Positions 43,168 through 50,357 of a DNA stretch of 64,000 bases are shown one piece after another; position 1 is the stretch's first letter; each line of letters opens with the position of its first letter. Below the pieces are notes generated by a model. It searched no databases. It had not been told where the DNA came from and saw only the letters and a program-made list of their open reading frames with translations. This DNA comes from Thermohalobaculum sp039026375 (GTDB lineage Bacteria > Pseudomonadota > Alphaproteobacteria > Rhodobacterales > Rhodobacteraceae). The stretch lies in contig JBCCML010000007.1 of the NCBI GenBank assembly GCA_039026375.1, positions 62,001 to 126,000 on the forward strand, written 5' to 3'. Position numbers and translations under genes: made by a program.

Positions 43168-44115
43168 TTAGCGCTTGCGCGCCAGGGCCGCCCAATCTGG
43201 CACTCGGGGCACACGAACGGCCAGCATCGGCTTCAGGAACGGCGACGCAAAGCGGTTCAGGTCCAGGGCCTCGTGCACACCTACTGTCTCAACGCCGTCG
43301 ATCTGCGTCTTGACCGCAGCGCGCGCGTAGAAGGGCGCATGCAGCATCGGCACCACCTCGCGCGGGCGATATCCGGGGTCGGCCCGCGTCTCGCGTCGAA
43401 CCAGCCAATAGTTGCGCGCAAAACGGGTTTTGGGCGGCGCGTCCTGGACAATTTCGGCAGAGCCATCGTCGCCGAACCGCGCCGCCACCGACAGGTCGGT
43501 GCCGTCCCGACGGGCCGCATCGTAGAAGGCCGAGGTGCCATCTTGGACGGGGAAGCGGCCCCATGTCCAATAGCTGAAGTCATCCTCCAACGCGCGGGTG
43601 CCGAAGTTCGCGTCCAGATATCCGTGCCCGTTCCACTGCCAGCCACGGTTCAGATCAACCTCGATCTTTGCCGTCGGGGCAAAGGGGCGCCAGACATGGC
43701 TGCCTTGCGGCGTCAGCGGCAACTCCACCTCAGTCAACGCTGCAGGCTTCAATCGGATCTGGCCTTTGATGCGCGAGATGATGGGGTTCGAGATCTCATC
43801 AACATCGATGATTAGTTCGCCGCCGCGCCATTCCAGTGAGGACGGTCCGACCTGGAAGCGCGTCGCCGATTGGCTGAGGGCGCCTTCGCCCCGTTCGGTC
43901 ATCGTGAAACGCCCACCGGGCCCATAAAGGGCCACGTTGATGCAGACATGATTGTGGGGGCGACGGCGTCCGTACCAACGATACCAGGGCGAGAAGACCG
44001 ATCCTATGAAGGCAATGACCGAGACGCCATAGCGTCCGTCATCCGAGAGTCCGTCGACATACCACCACGCGTATCCGTCCGAGGGGACCGAGACGTCGAA
44101 GCATGGTCCGTCAAG
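43168..44115 (-). CDS. crtC: Acyclic carotenoid 1,2-hydratase (hydroxyneurosporene synthase), start unclear
   Basis: Adds water to the C1,2 double bond of neurosporene and relatives. The family core is intact: GPCFDVSVPSDGYAWWYVDG, IAFIGSVFSPWYRWYGRR, NHVCINVALYG, GHGYLDANFGTRALEDDF, WTWGRF, and a C-terminal FLKPMLAVRVPRVP. Homology begins near 44109, but no ATG, GTG or TTG is in frame from there back to an ATG at 44394, deep within crtD and clearly not native. The given start is therefore only where family similarity begins. The crtC frame is -1 relative to crtD, which stops at 44004, 111 nt into crtC. Confidence 0.85.
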   Translation of the reverse strand, partial: LDGPCFDVSVPSDGYAWWYVDGLSDDGRYGVSVIAFIGSVFSPWYRWYGRRRPHNHVCINVALYGPGGRFTMTERGEGALSQSATRFQVGPSSLEWRGGELIIDVDEISNPIISRIKGQIRLKPAALTEVELPLTPQGSHVWRPFAPTAKIEVDLNRGWQWNGHGYLDANFGTRALEDDFSYWTWGRFPVQDGTSAFYDAARRDGTDLSVAARFGDDGSAEIVQDAPPKTRFARNYWLVRRETRADPGYRPREVVPMLHAPFYARAAVKTQIDGVETVGVHEALDLNRFASPFLKPMLAVRVPRVPDWAALARKR

Positions 44116-45599
44116 ATCGCCGCGGCCGCGTGCCGGCCGGAGCTCATCGCCATTGGCAGGCCCGGGCCCGGGTGCACCCCGCCCCCCGCCAGGTAGAGAC
44201 CGGGCAGCGTCGTTCGCACCACCGGGCGCTTGAAACTGGCCATCATCCCGTGCGGGCTCCGCCCGTATAGGGAACCGTCCGAACCGGGAAACAGGTTGGC
44301 GAAGTCCGCGGGTGTCGTCAGCGCCGAGATGTCTGGGCGTGGCGAGAACACCAGACCGGCGCGCTCCAATGTCTGGAATGTCAGCAGGCGGCATGAGTGT
44401 CTTTCCTCCGCAGGTTTGGCCGCAAGTTGGGCATCGTCGGCCGGTGCGGCGGCGCCATTCATGATGATCTCGAAACGCTCTGGGCCGTTGGGCGTCAGAC
44501 CTGCGCCGCGGTCCTGGGCACAAACGTAAAGCGTGGCGTCCACGGGCATGCGGCTGGCGTCGATGGCCGCGAACTCGCGGCGATAGTGGTGATTGAAGAA
44601 GACGTTGTGGTGGGTCAGATCCAGGCCTTGCGGTTCGGCGGCAAAGCTCCAGACAAAGGCGGAGAGCGCCCGCGGGGCGACGCCCTCGGTCCGCACGGCC
44701 CGGGTGACATCCTCTCCCAACATACCCGCGGCCAGGGCGGCAGGGTCACCGTTGAAGACGACGTTATCTGTCAGCAGCTCTTCCCCGGTTGCCAGCAGCA
44801 CCCGGAACGATTGCGGCCCGTTGGTCGCGATCTTGGTGACATGCGCGCCGTACTGGAAACGGGCGCCCCGGCTTTCGGCCAGACCCTCCAGGGCGGTGGC
44901 TAGTCGGTGCATGCCGCCCTTGATCCGCCAAACACCCGATGCCTCGGCATGCCAGATCAGCGCCAGCAGGGCAGGGCTGTCGAATGGCGAGCCGCCGACA
45001 TAGGTCGCATACCGCCCGAACAACTGCACCAGACGCGGGTCCGAGAACTGTCCCCGCAGCCAGCGCCACATCGATTTGTGCGGCGCAAGCGCGCCCATCA
45101 ATCCGGGCGCGGTTAGCACGCGCCGTGTCACCGCGCCCAGGTTGGGCTGAGGTGCATGCATGATCGGCGCCTCGAAGGCCTTGAACAGGCGTTTCGCCGT
45201 CGCGGAGAACCTGCGGAATTCTGCTTCGGACTTGGCGCCCGAGAAAGCGCGGATCGCCTCGGCCGAACGTTCGGGATCGGCGTAGAGATCTAGCGGGCCG
45301 GAATCCGGCCACCAATGGCGGGCCAGAACAGGCTCGGCAATCGCCTCGATGTGATCTTCCAGGCGCTCGCCCACTTCGCAGAACAGCCGGTCAAAAAGCG
45401 GCTTCATCGTGAAGACGGTGGGCCCCGCATCGACGGGGCCTGCAACACTGGGCAGCGTGCGCAGCTTGCCCCCTGGACCCCCGGCGCGATCCAGGACGAT
45501 CACGTCCTGCCCGGCATGTGCCAGACGCAACGCGGCCGCCAAGCCGCCAATCCCTGCACCGATGACGATCGTTCTGTTCGAAGCCGTGCGCTTCAGCAT
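44004..45599 (-). CDS. crtD: 1-hydroxycarotenoid 3,4-desaturase
   Basis: 531-aa FAD enzyme of the CrtI family. Dinucleotide motif TIVIGAGIGGLAAALRLAHA near residue 10, then GGPGGKLRTLPS and VDAGPTVFTM; C-terminal FAD motif LYLAGGGVHPGPGLPMAMS. The frame is open to an ATG at 45650, but that ATG lies in a PpsR box, so I take MLKRTASNR at 45599. After GRHAAAAILTDH the C-terminus runs about 35 residues past the normal end (STSRSPRTDTRGG...), reading through the start of crtC in another frame. Divergent from crtE. Confidence 0.95.
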   Translation of the reverse strand: MLKRTASNRTIVIGAGIGGLAAALRLAHAGQDVIVLDRAGGPGGKLRTLPSVAGPVDAGPTVFTMKPLFDRLFCEVGERLEDHIEAIAEPVLARHWWPDSGPLDLYADPERSAEAIRAFSGAKSEAEFRRFSATAKRLFKAFEAPIMHAPQPNLGAVTRRVLTAPGLMGALAPHKSMWRWLRGQFSDPRLVQLFGRYATYVGGSPFDSPALLALIWHAEASGVWRIKGGMHRLATALEGLAESRGARFQYGAHVTKIATNGPQSFRVLLATGEELLTDNVVFNGDPAALAAGMLGEDVTRAVRTEGVAPRALSAFVWSFAAEPQGLDLTHHNVFFNHHYRREFAAIDASRMPVDATLYVCAQDRGAGLTPNGPERFEIIMNGAAAPADDAQLAAKPAEERHSCRLLTFQTLERAGLVFSPRPDISALTTPADFANLFPGSDGSLYGRSPHGMMASFKRPVVRTTLPGLYLAGGGVHPGPGLPMAMSSGRHAAAAILTDHASTSRSPRTDTRGGMSTDSRMTDAMASRSLPS

Positions 45600-45643
45600 G
45601 CGGACATCCCACTTTGGTCTCAGGTTGACTCGACCCTCGAATA

Positions 45644-45661
45644 TGTCCACGTTAATTGACA
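45644..45661. promoter_or_regulatory. PpsR box 1, crtD/crtE divergent promoter
   Basis: TGTCCACGTTAATTGACA on the plus strand, a perfect TGT-N12-ACA (it reads TGTCAATTAACGTGGACA on minus). It is 45 bp upstream of the crtD start chosen here and overlaps the longer, rejected crtD start. Confidence 0.8.
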
Positions 45662-45668
45662 GTTTATC

Positions 45669-45686
45669 AGTAAGTCAAAACTTACA
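45669..45686. promoter_or_regulatory. PpsR box 2, crtD/crtE divergent promoter
   Basis: AGTAAGTCAAAACTTACA, with one mismatch (AGT-N12-ACA), 7 bp after box 1. The core is a perfect GTAAGT-CAAA-ACTTAC palindrome. It ends 33 bp before the crtE ATG. Confidence 0.6.
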
Positions 45687-45719
45687 TCACGCAGAGAACG
45701 TGACTGGAAGGATTCACCT

Positions 45720-46592
45720 ATGAAAATGCAGGACCGCATTCAGACCGCCGTGACTGCGTCGCTTCACCGGGCATGCCGTCAGCCGTCGCCGCCCAAGCTT
45801 GCGGCCGCCCTGCAATACGCGGTGCTGCCTGGCGGTGCGCGTGTTCGCCCGCTGCTCACGCTTTCCGTGGCCGGGGCCTGTGGCGATGACCGGCCCGCAC
45901 TGTCCGATGCCGCCGCAGCAGCGCTGGAGCTGATCCACTGCGCCAGTCTGGTCCACGACGATCTGCCCTGTTTCGACGACGCCGATCTGCGCCGCGGTAA
46001 ACCCTCGGTCCACAAGGCGTTTGGCGAAGCGATGGCGGTGCTGGTCGGCGATACGCTGATCATCTCGGCATTCGAGACGCTGGCCCGTCAGGCCAATGGT
46101 GATGCCCGCCGGGCTGCTGAGCTGATGTCAGCCTTGGGTGCTGCCTCGGGCGCGCCCTTTGGCATCTGCGCAGGCCAGGCCTGGGAGGGCGAGGCGGAGG
46201 TCGACCTCGTCGCCTATCACCAGGCGAAGACCGGCGCCCTGTTCACGGCGGCGACGCGCATGGGCGCGTTGGCGGCGGGCCAAGAGGCCGACGAGTGGAC
46301 CGAGCTCGGCGCGCGGATTGGTCAGGCTTACCAAGTGGCGGACGATCTGCGCGATGTGCTGCTGGACGCCGAGGAATTGGGCAAGCCCGCCGGTCAGGAT
46401 GCCGTGCATGACCGCCCGAACGCGGTGGCCGAGTACGGCGTCGAGGGCGCGGCGCGCCGGCTGAACGATATCCTGGCGGGTGCGATTGCCTCGATCCCGG
46501 CTTGCCCGGGGGAGGCGGCCCTCTGCGCGCTGGTCCGCGCCCAGGCCGAGCGGCTGACGCCCATGGCCTATGCGCATCTGGCGGCGATCTGA
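45720..46592 (+). CDS. crtE: Geranylgeranyl diphosphate synthase
   Basis: 290-aa isoprenyl diphosphate synthase supplying GGPP to both carotenoids and the bacteriochlorophyll tail. First Asp-rich motif LVHDDLPCFDDADLRRGK near residue 80, second QVADDLRDVLLD near 205, and GGARVRPLL near residue 38. AAGGATT precedes the ATG. It is divergent from crtD across paired PpsR boxes and is followed by crtF after 9 nt, starting the crtEF-bchCXYZ-puf run. Confidence 0.96.
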   Translation: MKMQDRIQTAVTASLHRACRQPSPPKLAAALQYAVLPGGARVRPLLTLSVAGACGDDRPALSDAAAAALELIHCASLVHDDLPCFDDADLRRGKPSVHKAFGEAMAVLVGDTLIISAFETLARQANGDARRAAELMSALGAASGAPFGICAGQAWEGEAEVDLVAYHQAKTGALFTAATRMGALAAGQEADEWTELGARIGQAYQVADDLRDVLLDAEELGKPAGQDAVHDRPNAVAEYGVEGAARRLNDILAGAIASIPACPGEAALCALVRAQAERLTPMAYAHLAAI

Positions 46593-46601
46593 CACCCTCG
46601 G

Positions 46602-47759
46602 ATGTCTGAGACAACGCTGCCCCCCCAACCGCTGGCACCGCCGCCAGGACTGCGCGAACGCCTGCTTGAGCGCCTGCGCCGTTGGCGCCTGGCCAAGATC
46701 GCGTCGCCCTCCTTTCAGCGATGGGCTGCCCGCAACCCGCTGACCCGGCGGCGGGCCCGCCACGATGCCGCGCGGCTCTACGATCTGGTGGCGGGCTTCG
46801 TCTACGCTCAGGTCTTGCAGGCGTGCGTATCGCTGGATCTGTTCGAGCGCCTGCGCGACGGGCCCGTTCGTATCGAGGCACTAGCCCACGCAGTCGGCAT
46901 CGCGCCGGACCGGATGGAAAGCCTCTGCCAGGCCGCCGCCTCTCTGGACCTGCTGCGGCGGGAGGCCAATGGCCTCTACGGGCTGGGCGATCTGGGCGCG
47001 GCCAGCCTTGGCGTGCCGGGGCTGGATCAGATGATCCGCCACCATCAGGCATTCTATCGCGATATGGCTGATCCGGTCGCCCTGCTGCGCGGCGAGACCG
47101 AGCCCGAGCTGGCTCGCTTTTGGTCGTATGTCCGCAGCAGCGATGTCGACCCCGATACGGCCCGCACCTATTCGGCGCTGATGGCCAGTTCTCAGGATCT
47201 CGTCGCCGAGGAGACACTGGACACCGTCGATCTCAGCGGCATTGCGCACCTGGCGGATATCGGCGGTGGGACCGGTCGGTTTCTCAGCCACGTGGCCCGT
47301 CGCGCCACCGACCTGCGCCTGACCCTGATGGACTTGCCGGGGGTGATCGATGCGGCACGCCCAGTCTTGGCGGATACCGGGTTGGATAGCCGAATTCGCT
47401 GTCTGCCGGGCAGTTTCCTGCAGGATCCGCTGCCTGCCGACGCCGATGCCATCAGCCTGATCCGCGTGCTCTACGACCACGATGACGACGTGGTTCGCAG
47501 ATTGCTGGGCCGGGTATTCGCAGCCTTACCACCCGGTGGCCGCCTCATCGTCAGCGAGCCGATGTCGGGGGGGCACGAACCCTCGCGGTCGGGCGACGCC
47601 TATTTCGGTTTTTACACGATGGCGATGACGACCGGCCGTCCCCGCTCACCAGCCCGCCACATGCAATTGTTGGCCGAGGCTGGCTTCCAGGCGCCCAAGG
47701 CGCTGGCGACGCGCCGCCCATTCCTGACCGGCGTGGTCGAGGCGCGCAAGCCCGCCTGA
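46602..47759 (+). CDS. crtF: Hydroxyneurosporene O-methyltransferase
   Basis: 385-aa SAM-dependent enzyme that methylates the C1 hydroxyl of demethylspheroidene-type intermediates. An N-terminal winged-helix dimerisation domain (LYDLVAGFVYAQVLQACVSL, LFERLRDGPVRIEALAHAVG) precedes the Rossmann domain with SAM motif HLADIGGGTGRFLSHVA near residue 215 and RLIVSEPMSGGHEPSRSGD near 310. The order CrtC, CrtD, CrtF, CrtA completes spheroidenone synthesis. 127 bp carrying a paired PpsR site separate it from bchC. Confidence 0.95.
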   Translation: MSETTLPPQPLAPPPGLRERLLERLRRWRLAKIASPSFQRWAARNPLTRRRARHDAARLYDLVAGFVYAQVLQACVSLDLFERLRDGPVRIEALAHAVGIAPDRMESLCQAAASLDLLRREANGLYGLGDLGAASLGVPGLDQMIRHHQAFYRDMADPVALLRGETEPELARFWSYVRSSDVDPDTARTYSALMASSQDLVAEETLDTVDLSGIAHLADIGGGTGRFLSHVARRATDLRLTLMDLPGVIDAARPVLADTGLDSRIRCLPGSFLQDPLPADADAISLIRVLYDHDDDVVRRLLGRVFAALPPGGRLIVSEPMSGGHEPSRSGDAYFGFYTMAMTTGRPRSPARHMQLLAEAGFQAPKALATRRPFLTGVVEARKPA

Positions 47760-47775
47760 CACGCGCCCGAACCAC

Positions 47776-47793
47776 TGTCTATAATTATTGACA
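47776..47793. promoter_or_regulatory. PpsR box 1 upstream of bchC
   Basis: TGTCTATAATTATTGACA, a perfect TGT-N12-ACA. A TTGACA that could serve as -35 is embedded at its right end (47788-47793), so repressor binding would occlude RNA polymerase. Confidence 0.85.
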
Positions 47794-47801
47794 TATTGAT
47801 C

Positions 47802-47819
47802 CGTCAATTTAGAGTGACA
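47802..47819. promoter_or_regulatory. PpsR box 2 upstream of bchC
   Basis: CGTCAATTTAGAGTGACA: CGT-N12-ACA, one mismatch, 8 bp after box 1. This is the classical bchC double-site geometry known from R. capsulatus CrtJ. It overlaps the expected -10 region. Confidence 0.7.
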
Positions 47820-47886
47820 TAGCCGGATTGTCGCAGGAAGCGGCAGCCAACGACTGCAACGCACGACGACGAAAGGAGGGTCAGGC

Positions 47887-48822
47887 ATGGAGGCAAACGC
47901 CATTGTTCTTGACGCTCCGCGGCAGTTAGGCCTTCGCCAATTGGCCCTTGATGCGCCTGGTAGGGCGGATTTGGTGGTCGATATCCGGCATTCAGGAATT
48001 TCAACCGGCACCGAGCGGTTGCTTTGGACCGGCGAGATGCCGCCCTTCCCGGGCCTGGGTTACCCGCTGGTGCCAGGCTACGAATCGGTCGGGCTGGTCA
48101 CACAGGCCGGTCCTGATTCTGGGTTCTCGGCGGGCGACACTGTCTTCGTGCCAGGCGCATCTTGCTATGGCGAGGTGCGTGGTCTCTTCGGGGGATCTGC
48201 CTCGCGCGTCGTCGTGCCCGGTGCGCGCGTCGTCGCGGTCTCGCCAGCCTTGGGCTCGGATGCCTGCCTGCTGGCGTTGGCGGCAACCGCACGTCACGCT
48301 TTGGCCGGCAAGGTCGAGAACCCCGATCTGATCGTCGGCCACGGCGTCTTGGGCCGGCTGTTGGCGCGCATGTCTGTTGCCATGGGCCGCCCGGCGACCG
48401 TTTGGGAAATCGACGCCGATCGCGCCGCAGGCGCAGACGGCTACCAGGTTGTGCATCCCGATGATGACCCCCGCCGCGACTACCGCGCGATCTACGATGT
48501 CTCGGGTGATGCTTCGTTGATCGACGATCTGATTGCCAGGCTGGCCCCGGGTGGGGAGCTGGTGCTGGCGGGCTTCTACAAGGACCGCATCGGTTTTGCC
48601 TTCCCGTCCGCTTTCATGAAGGAAGCGCGCCTCAGGATCGCTGCTGAGTGGAAGCCGGACGACCTGACAGCCGTTCTCACCATGATCGATGAAGGCCTGC
48701 TGTCACTGGGCGGTCTGATCACCCACCGAGCGCCGGCAATCGACGCGCCTGACGCCTACCACACGGCGTTCGGCGATCCCGGCTGCCTCAAGATGATACT
48801 CGACTGGAAGGGCATCCAATGA
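47887..48822 (+). CDS. bchC: 3-hydroxyethyl bacteriochlorophyllide a dehydrogenase
   Basis: 311-aa zinc-less medium-chain dehydrogenase-like enzyme that oxidises the C3 hydroxyethyl group made by BchF to acetyl. Conserved parts: SGISTGTERLLWTGEMPPFPG with LGYPLVPGYESVG, the VGHGVLGRLLARM nucleotide-binding turn near residue 155, and VLAGFYKDRIGFAFP. AGGAGGGTC precedes the ATG at good spacing. Promoter-proximal gene of bchCXYZ-pufQBA; the stop overlaps bchX by 4 nt. Confidence 0.96.
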   Translation: MEANAIVLDAPRQLGLRQLALDAPGRADLVVDIRHSGISTGTERLLWTGEMPPFPGLGYPLVPGYESVGLVTQAGPDSGFSAGDTVFVPGASCYGEVRGLFGGSASRVVVPGARVVAVSPALGSDACLLALAATARHALAGKVENPDLIVGHGVLGRLLARMSVAMGRPATVWEIDADRAAGADGYQVVHPDDDPRRDYRAIYDVSGDASLIDDLIARLAPGGELVLAGFYKDRIGFAFPSAFMKEARLRIAAEWKPDDLTAVLTMIDEGLLSLGGLITHRAPAIDAPDAYHTAFGDPGCLKMILDWKGIQ

Positions 48823-49838
48823 CACCCGATGGCTCTGACGCTCCCGCGCCGATCATCACCGAAGGCGGCTTTGCCCGTCTGAAGGCTGAAGCTGCCATCG
48901 AGCCGGATCCGGTGCCGATCGAGGAGCCGACCAAGAAGACCCAGATCATCGCCATCTATGGCAAGGGCGGTATTGGTAAGTCGTTCACCTTGGCCAACCT
49001 CAGCCACATGATGGCTGAACAGGGAAAGCGGGTTCTGCTAGTCGGCTGCGATCCCAAGTCTGATACGACATCGCTGCTCTTTGGGGGCAAGGCGTGCCCC
49101 ACGATCATCGAAACCTCGACCGCCAAGAAACTTGCGGGTGAGGAAGTCAAGATCGGCGACGTCTGCTTCAAGCGCAACGGCGTCTTCGCGATGGAATTGG
49201 GCGGGCCTGAAGTTGGGCGCGGCTGCGGTGGCCGCGGCATCATCCACGGTTTCGAGTTGTTGGAGAAGCTGGGCTTCCACGACTGGGACTTCGACTACGT
49301 GCTGCTGGACTTCCTGGGCGACGTGGTCTGCGGCGGCTTCGGCCTGCCGATTGCCCGCGACATGGCGCAGAAGGTGATCGTCGTCGCGTCGAACGATCTG
49401 CAATCGCTTTACGTGGCCAACAATGTCTGCTCAGCAGTCAAGTACTTCCGAGGCCTCGGCGGCAATGTCGGCGTGGCGGGGATGGTCATCAACAAGGATG
49501 ACGGCACCGGTCAGGCGCAGGCATTCGCGGAGCAAGTGGATATCCCCGTGCTGGCCGCGATCCCGCAGGACGATGACCTGCGGCGCAAATCAGCCTCATA
49601 CGAGATCGTTGGCTCCGACAGCACACAATGGGGCAGCCTGTTCGGTGATCTGGCCGAGAACGTGGCCGCGGCGCCACCGACCCACCCCGAGCCGCTAACC
49701 CAGGACGGTTTGCTGAACTTGTTCGACGGCAAGGACACGGGCGCTGACTTTGTTCTGGAGCCCGCCACCGACGCCGACATGCGCGGCAAGAACGCCAAGC
49801 CGAAGATCAGCCTGGAGGTCGTCTACGATGAGGCCTGA
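48819..49838 (+). CDS. bchX: Chlorophyllide a reductase iron protein BchX
   Basis: 339-aa NifH-like ATPase that feeds electrons to BchYZ for ring B reduction, the step that makes a bacteriochlorin. P-loop AIYGKGGIGKSFTLANLS near residue 47, DPKSDTTSLLFGGKAC, cluster cysteines in GRGCGGRGIIHG and DVVCGGFGLPIARD. The first about 40 residues are an acidic leader typical of BchX. Unlike the usual direct bchX-bchY junction, three small ORFs follow before bchY, the first starting inside the bchX 3' end. Confidence 0.97.
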   Translation: MTPDGSDAPAPIITEGGFARLKAEAAIEPDPVPIEEPTKKTQIIAIYGKGGIGKSFTLANLSHMMAEQGKRVLLVGCDPKSDTTSLLFGGKACPTIIETSTAKKLAGEEVKIGDVCFKRNGVFAMELGGPEVGRGCGGRGIIHGFELLEKLGFHDWDFDYVLLDFLGDVVCGGFGLPIARDMAQKVIVVASNDLQSLYVANNVCSAVKYFRGLGGNVGVAGMVINKDDGTGQAQAFAEQVDIPVLAAIPQDDDLRRKSASYEIVGSDSTQWGSLFGDLAENVAAAPPTHPEPLTQDGLLNLFDGKDTGADFVLEPATDADMRGKNAKPKISLEVVYDEA

Positions 49839-50037
49839 CCCCCGCATGAGCACGGTTGAAGCGGTGGTGCCCTATACGCGGCAAGTGCTGTCCCATGCGC
49901 GCCGTGTCCGGGAAGCGGCAATCGACGTGCGCGAACGCAGCTTGGCTGCGTGCCATCGCTCACAAGCGCTGCTGGATAGCTTGAAGTCGGAGCGTTTCGA
50001 CGACGCGCGCTCAGCGGAGGCGTCCAATGGATCATGA
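49828..50037 (+). CDS. Small unrecognised ORF 1 between bchX and bchY
   Basis: 69 aa (MRPDPRMSTVEAVVPY...). The ATG at 49828 has GGAGG 9 nt upstream within the bchX 3' end and overlaps bchX by 11 nt; an ATG at 49846 lacks such a site. The sequence is basic and helical with an Arg-rich heptad-like run (LSHARRVREAAIDVRERS), one Cys and two His. No signal peptide, no membrane segment, no family recognised. Its stop overlaps ORF 2. Translation is supported by the ribosome site and coupling, not by homology. Confidence 0.6.
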   Translation: MRPDPRMSTVEAVVPYTRQVLSHARRVREAAIDVRERSLAACHRSQALLDSLKSERFDDARSAEASNGS

Positions 50038-50203
50038 CCTGATCAAACGTTCTCAAGCGGCACGCGATGAGGCGGTCAGGACGGTCGGTGAAGTCCGCGG
50101 CAGCACTCTTCGCGTGACCAAGACAGCGACGAACGCCAACGCAACGGTGGCGCCCTCTGTCGCACTGGAGCGCACGGTAAATCTGGAGGATGGCGATGCT
50201 TGA
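50027..50203 (+). CDS. Small unrecognised ORF 2 between bchX and bchY
   Basis: 58 aa (MDHDLIKRSQAARDEAVRTV...). A perfect GGAGG lies 6 nt before the ATG, and the ORF overlaps ORF 1 by 11 nt and ORF 3 by 8 nt. The N-terminal half is charged and helical (RSQAARDEAVRTVGEVR), a pattern like ORF 1, while the C-terminal half is Thr/Asn/Ala-rich. ORF 1 and ORF 2 may be distant paralogues, but this is a visual impression. No Cys; cytosolic. Confidence 0.6.
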   Translation: MDHDLIKRSQAARDEAVRTVGEVRGSTLRVTKTATNANATVAPSVALERTVNLEDGDA

Positions 50204-50357
50204 TCTGGATGGCTTGGGTCGCGTCGAGGACGGGCTTAGCACGCTGGAGACCGGGGCGCCGATACCACGCGTTCCAGTGAACCCCGCGCCGCAACCCCCC
50301 GTTACGCCCTCGGCAGCCGCGCGCTGCCCGCATCTGGCAAGGATGTCCGCCGAATGA
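50196..50357 (+). CDS. Small unrecognised ORF 3 before bchY
   Basis: 53 aa (MLDLDGLGRVEDGLSTLETG...). GGAGG lies 6 nt before the ATG. The start overlaps ORF 2 and the stop overlaps the bchY ATG (ATGA), so all three ORFs are chained to bchY translation. Acidic N-terminus, then a proline-rich middle (PIPRVPVNPAPQPPVTP) and a single CPH near the C-terminus. Function unknown; it could act as a leader that couples bchY translation, or as a small partner of the reductase. Confidence 0.6.
   Translation: MLDLDGLGRVEDGLSTLETGAPIPRVPVNPAPQPPVTPSAAARCPHLARMSAE

Noticed and set aside
43168..44523. crtC extended to the first open codon at 44523
   Set aside because: The upstream 138 codons are crtD in another frame and have no CrtC similarity.
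45599..45650. Longer crtD start at 45650
   Set aside because: That ATG falls inside a PpsR box and adds non-conserved residues before the dinucleotide-binding motif.
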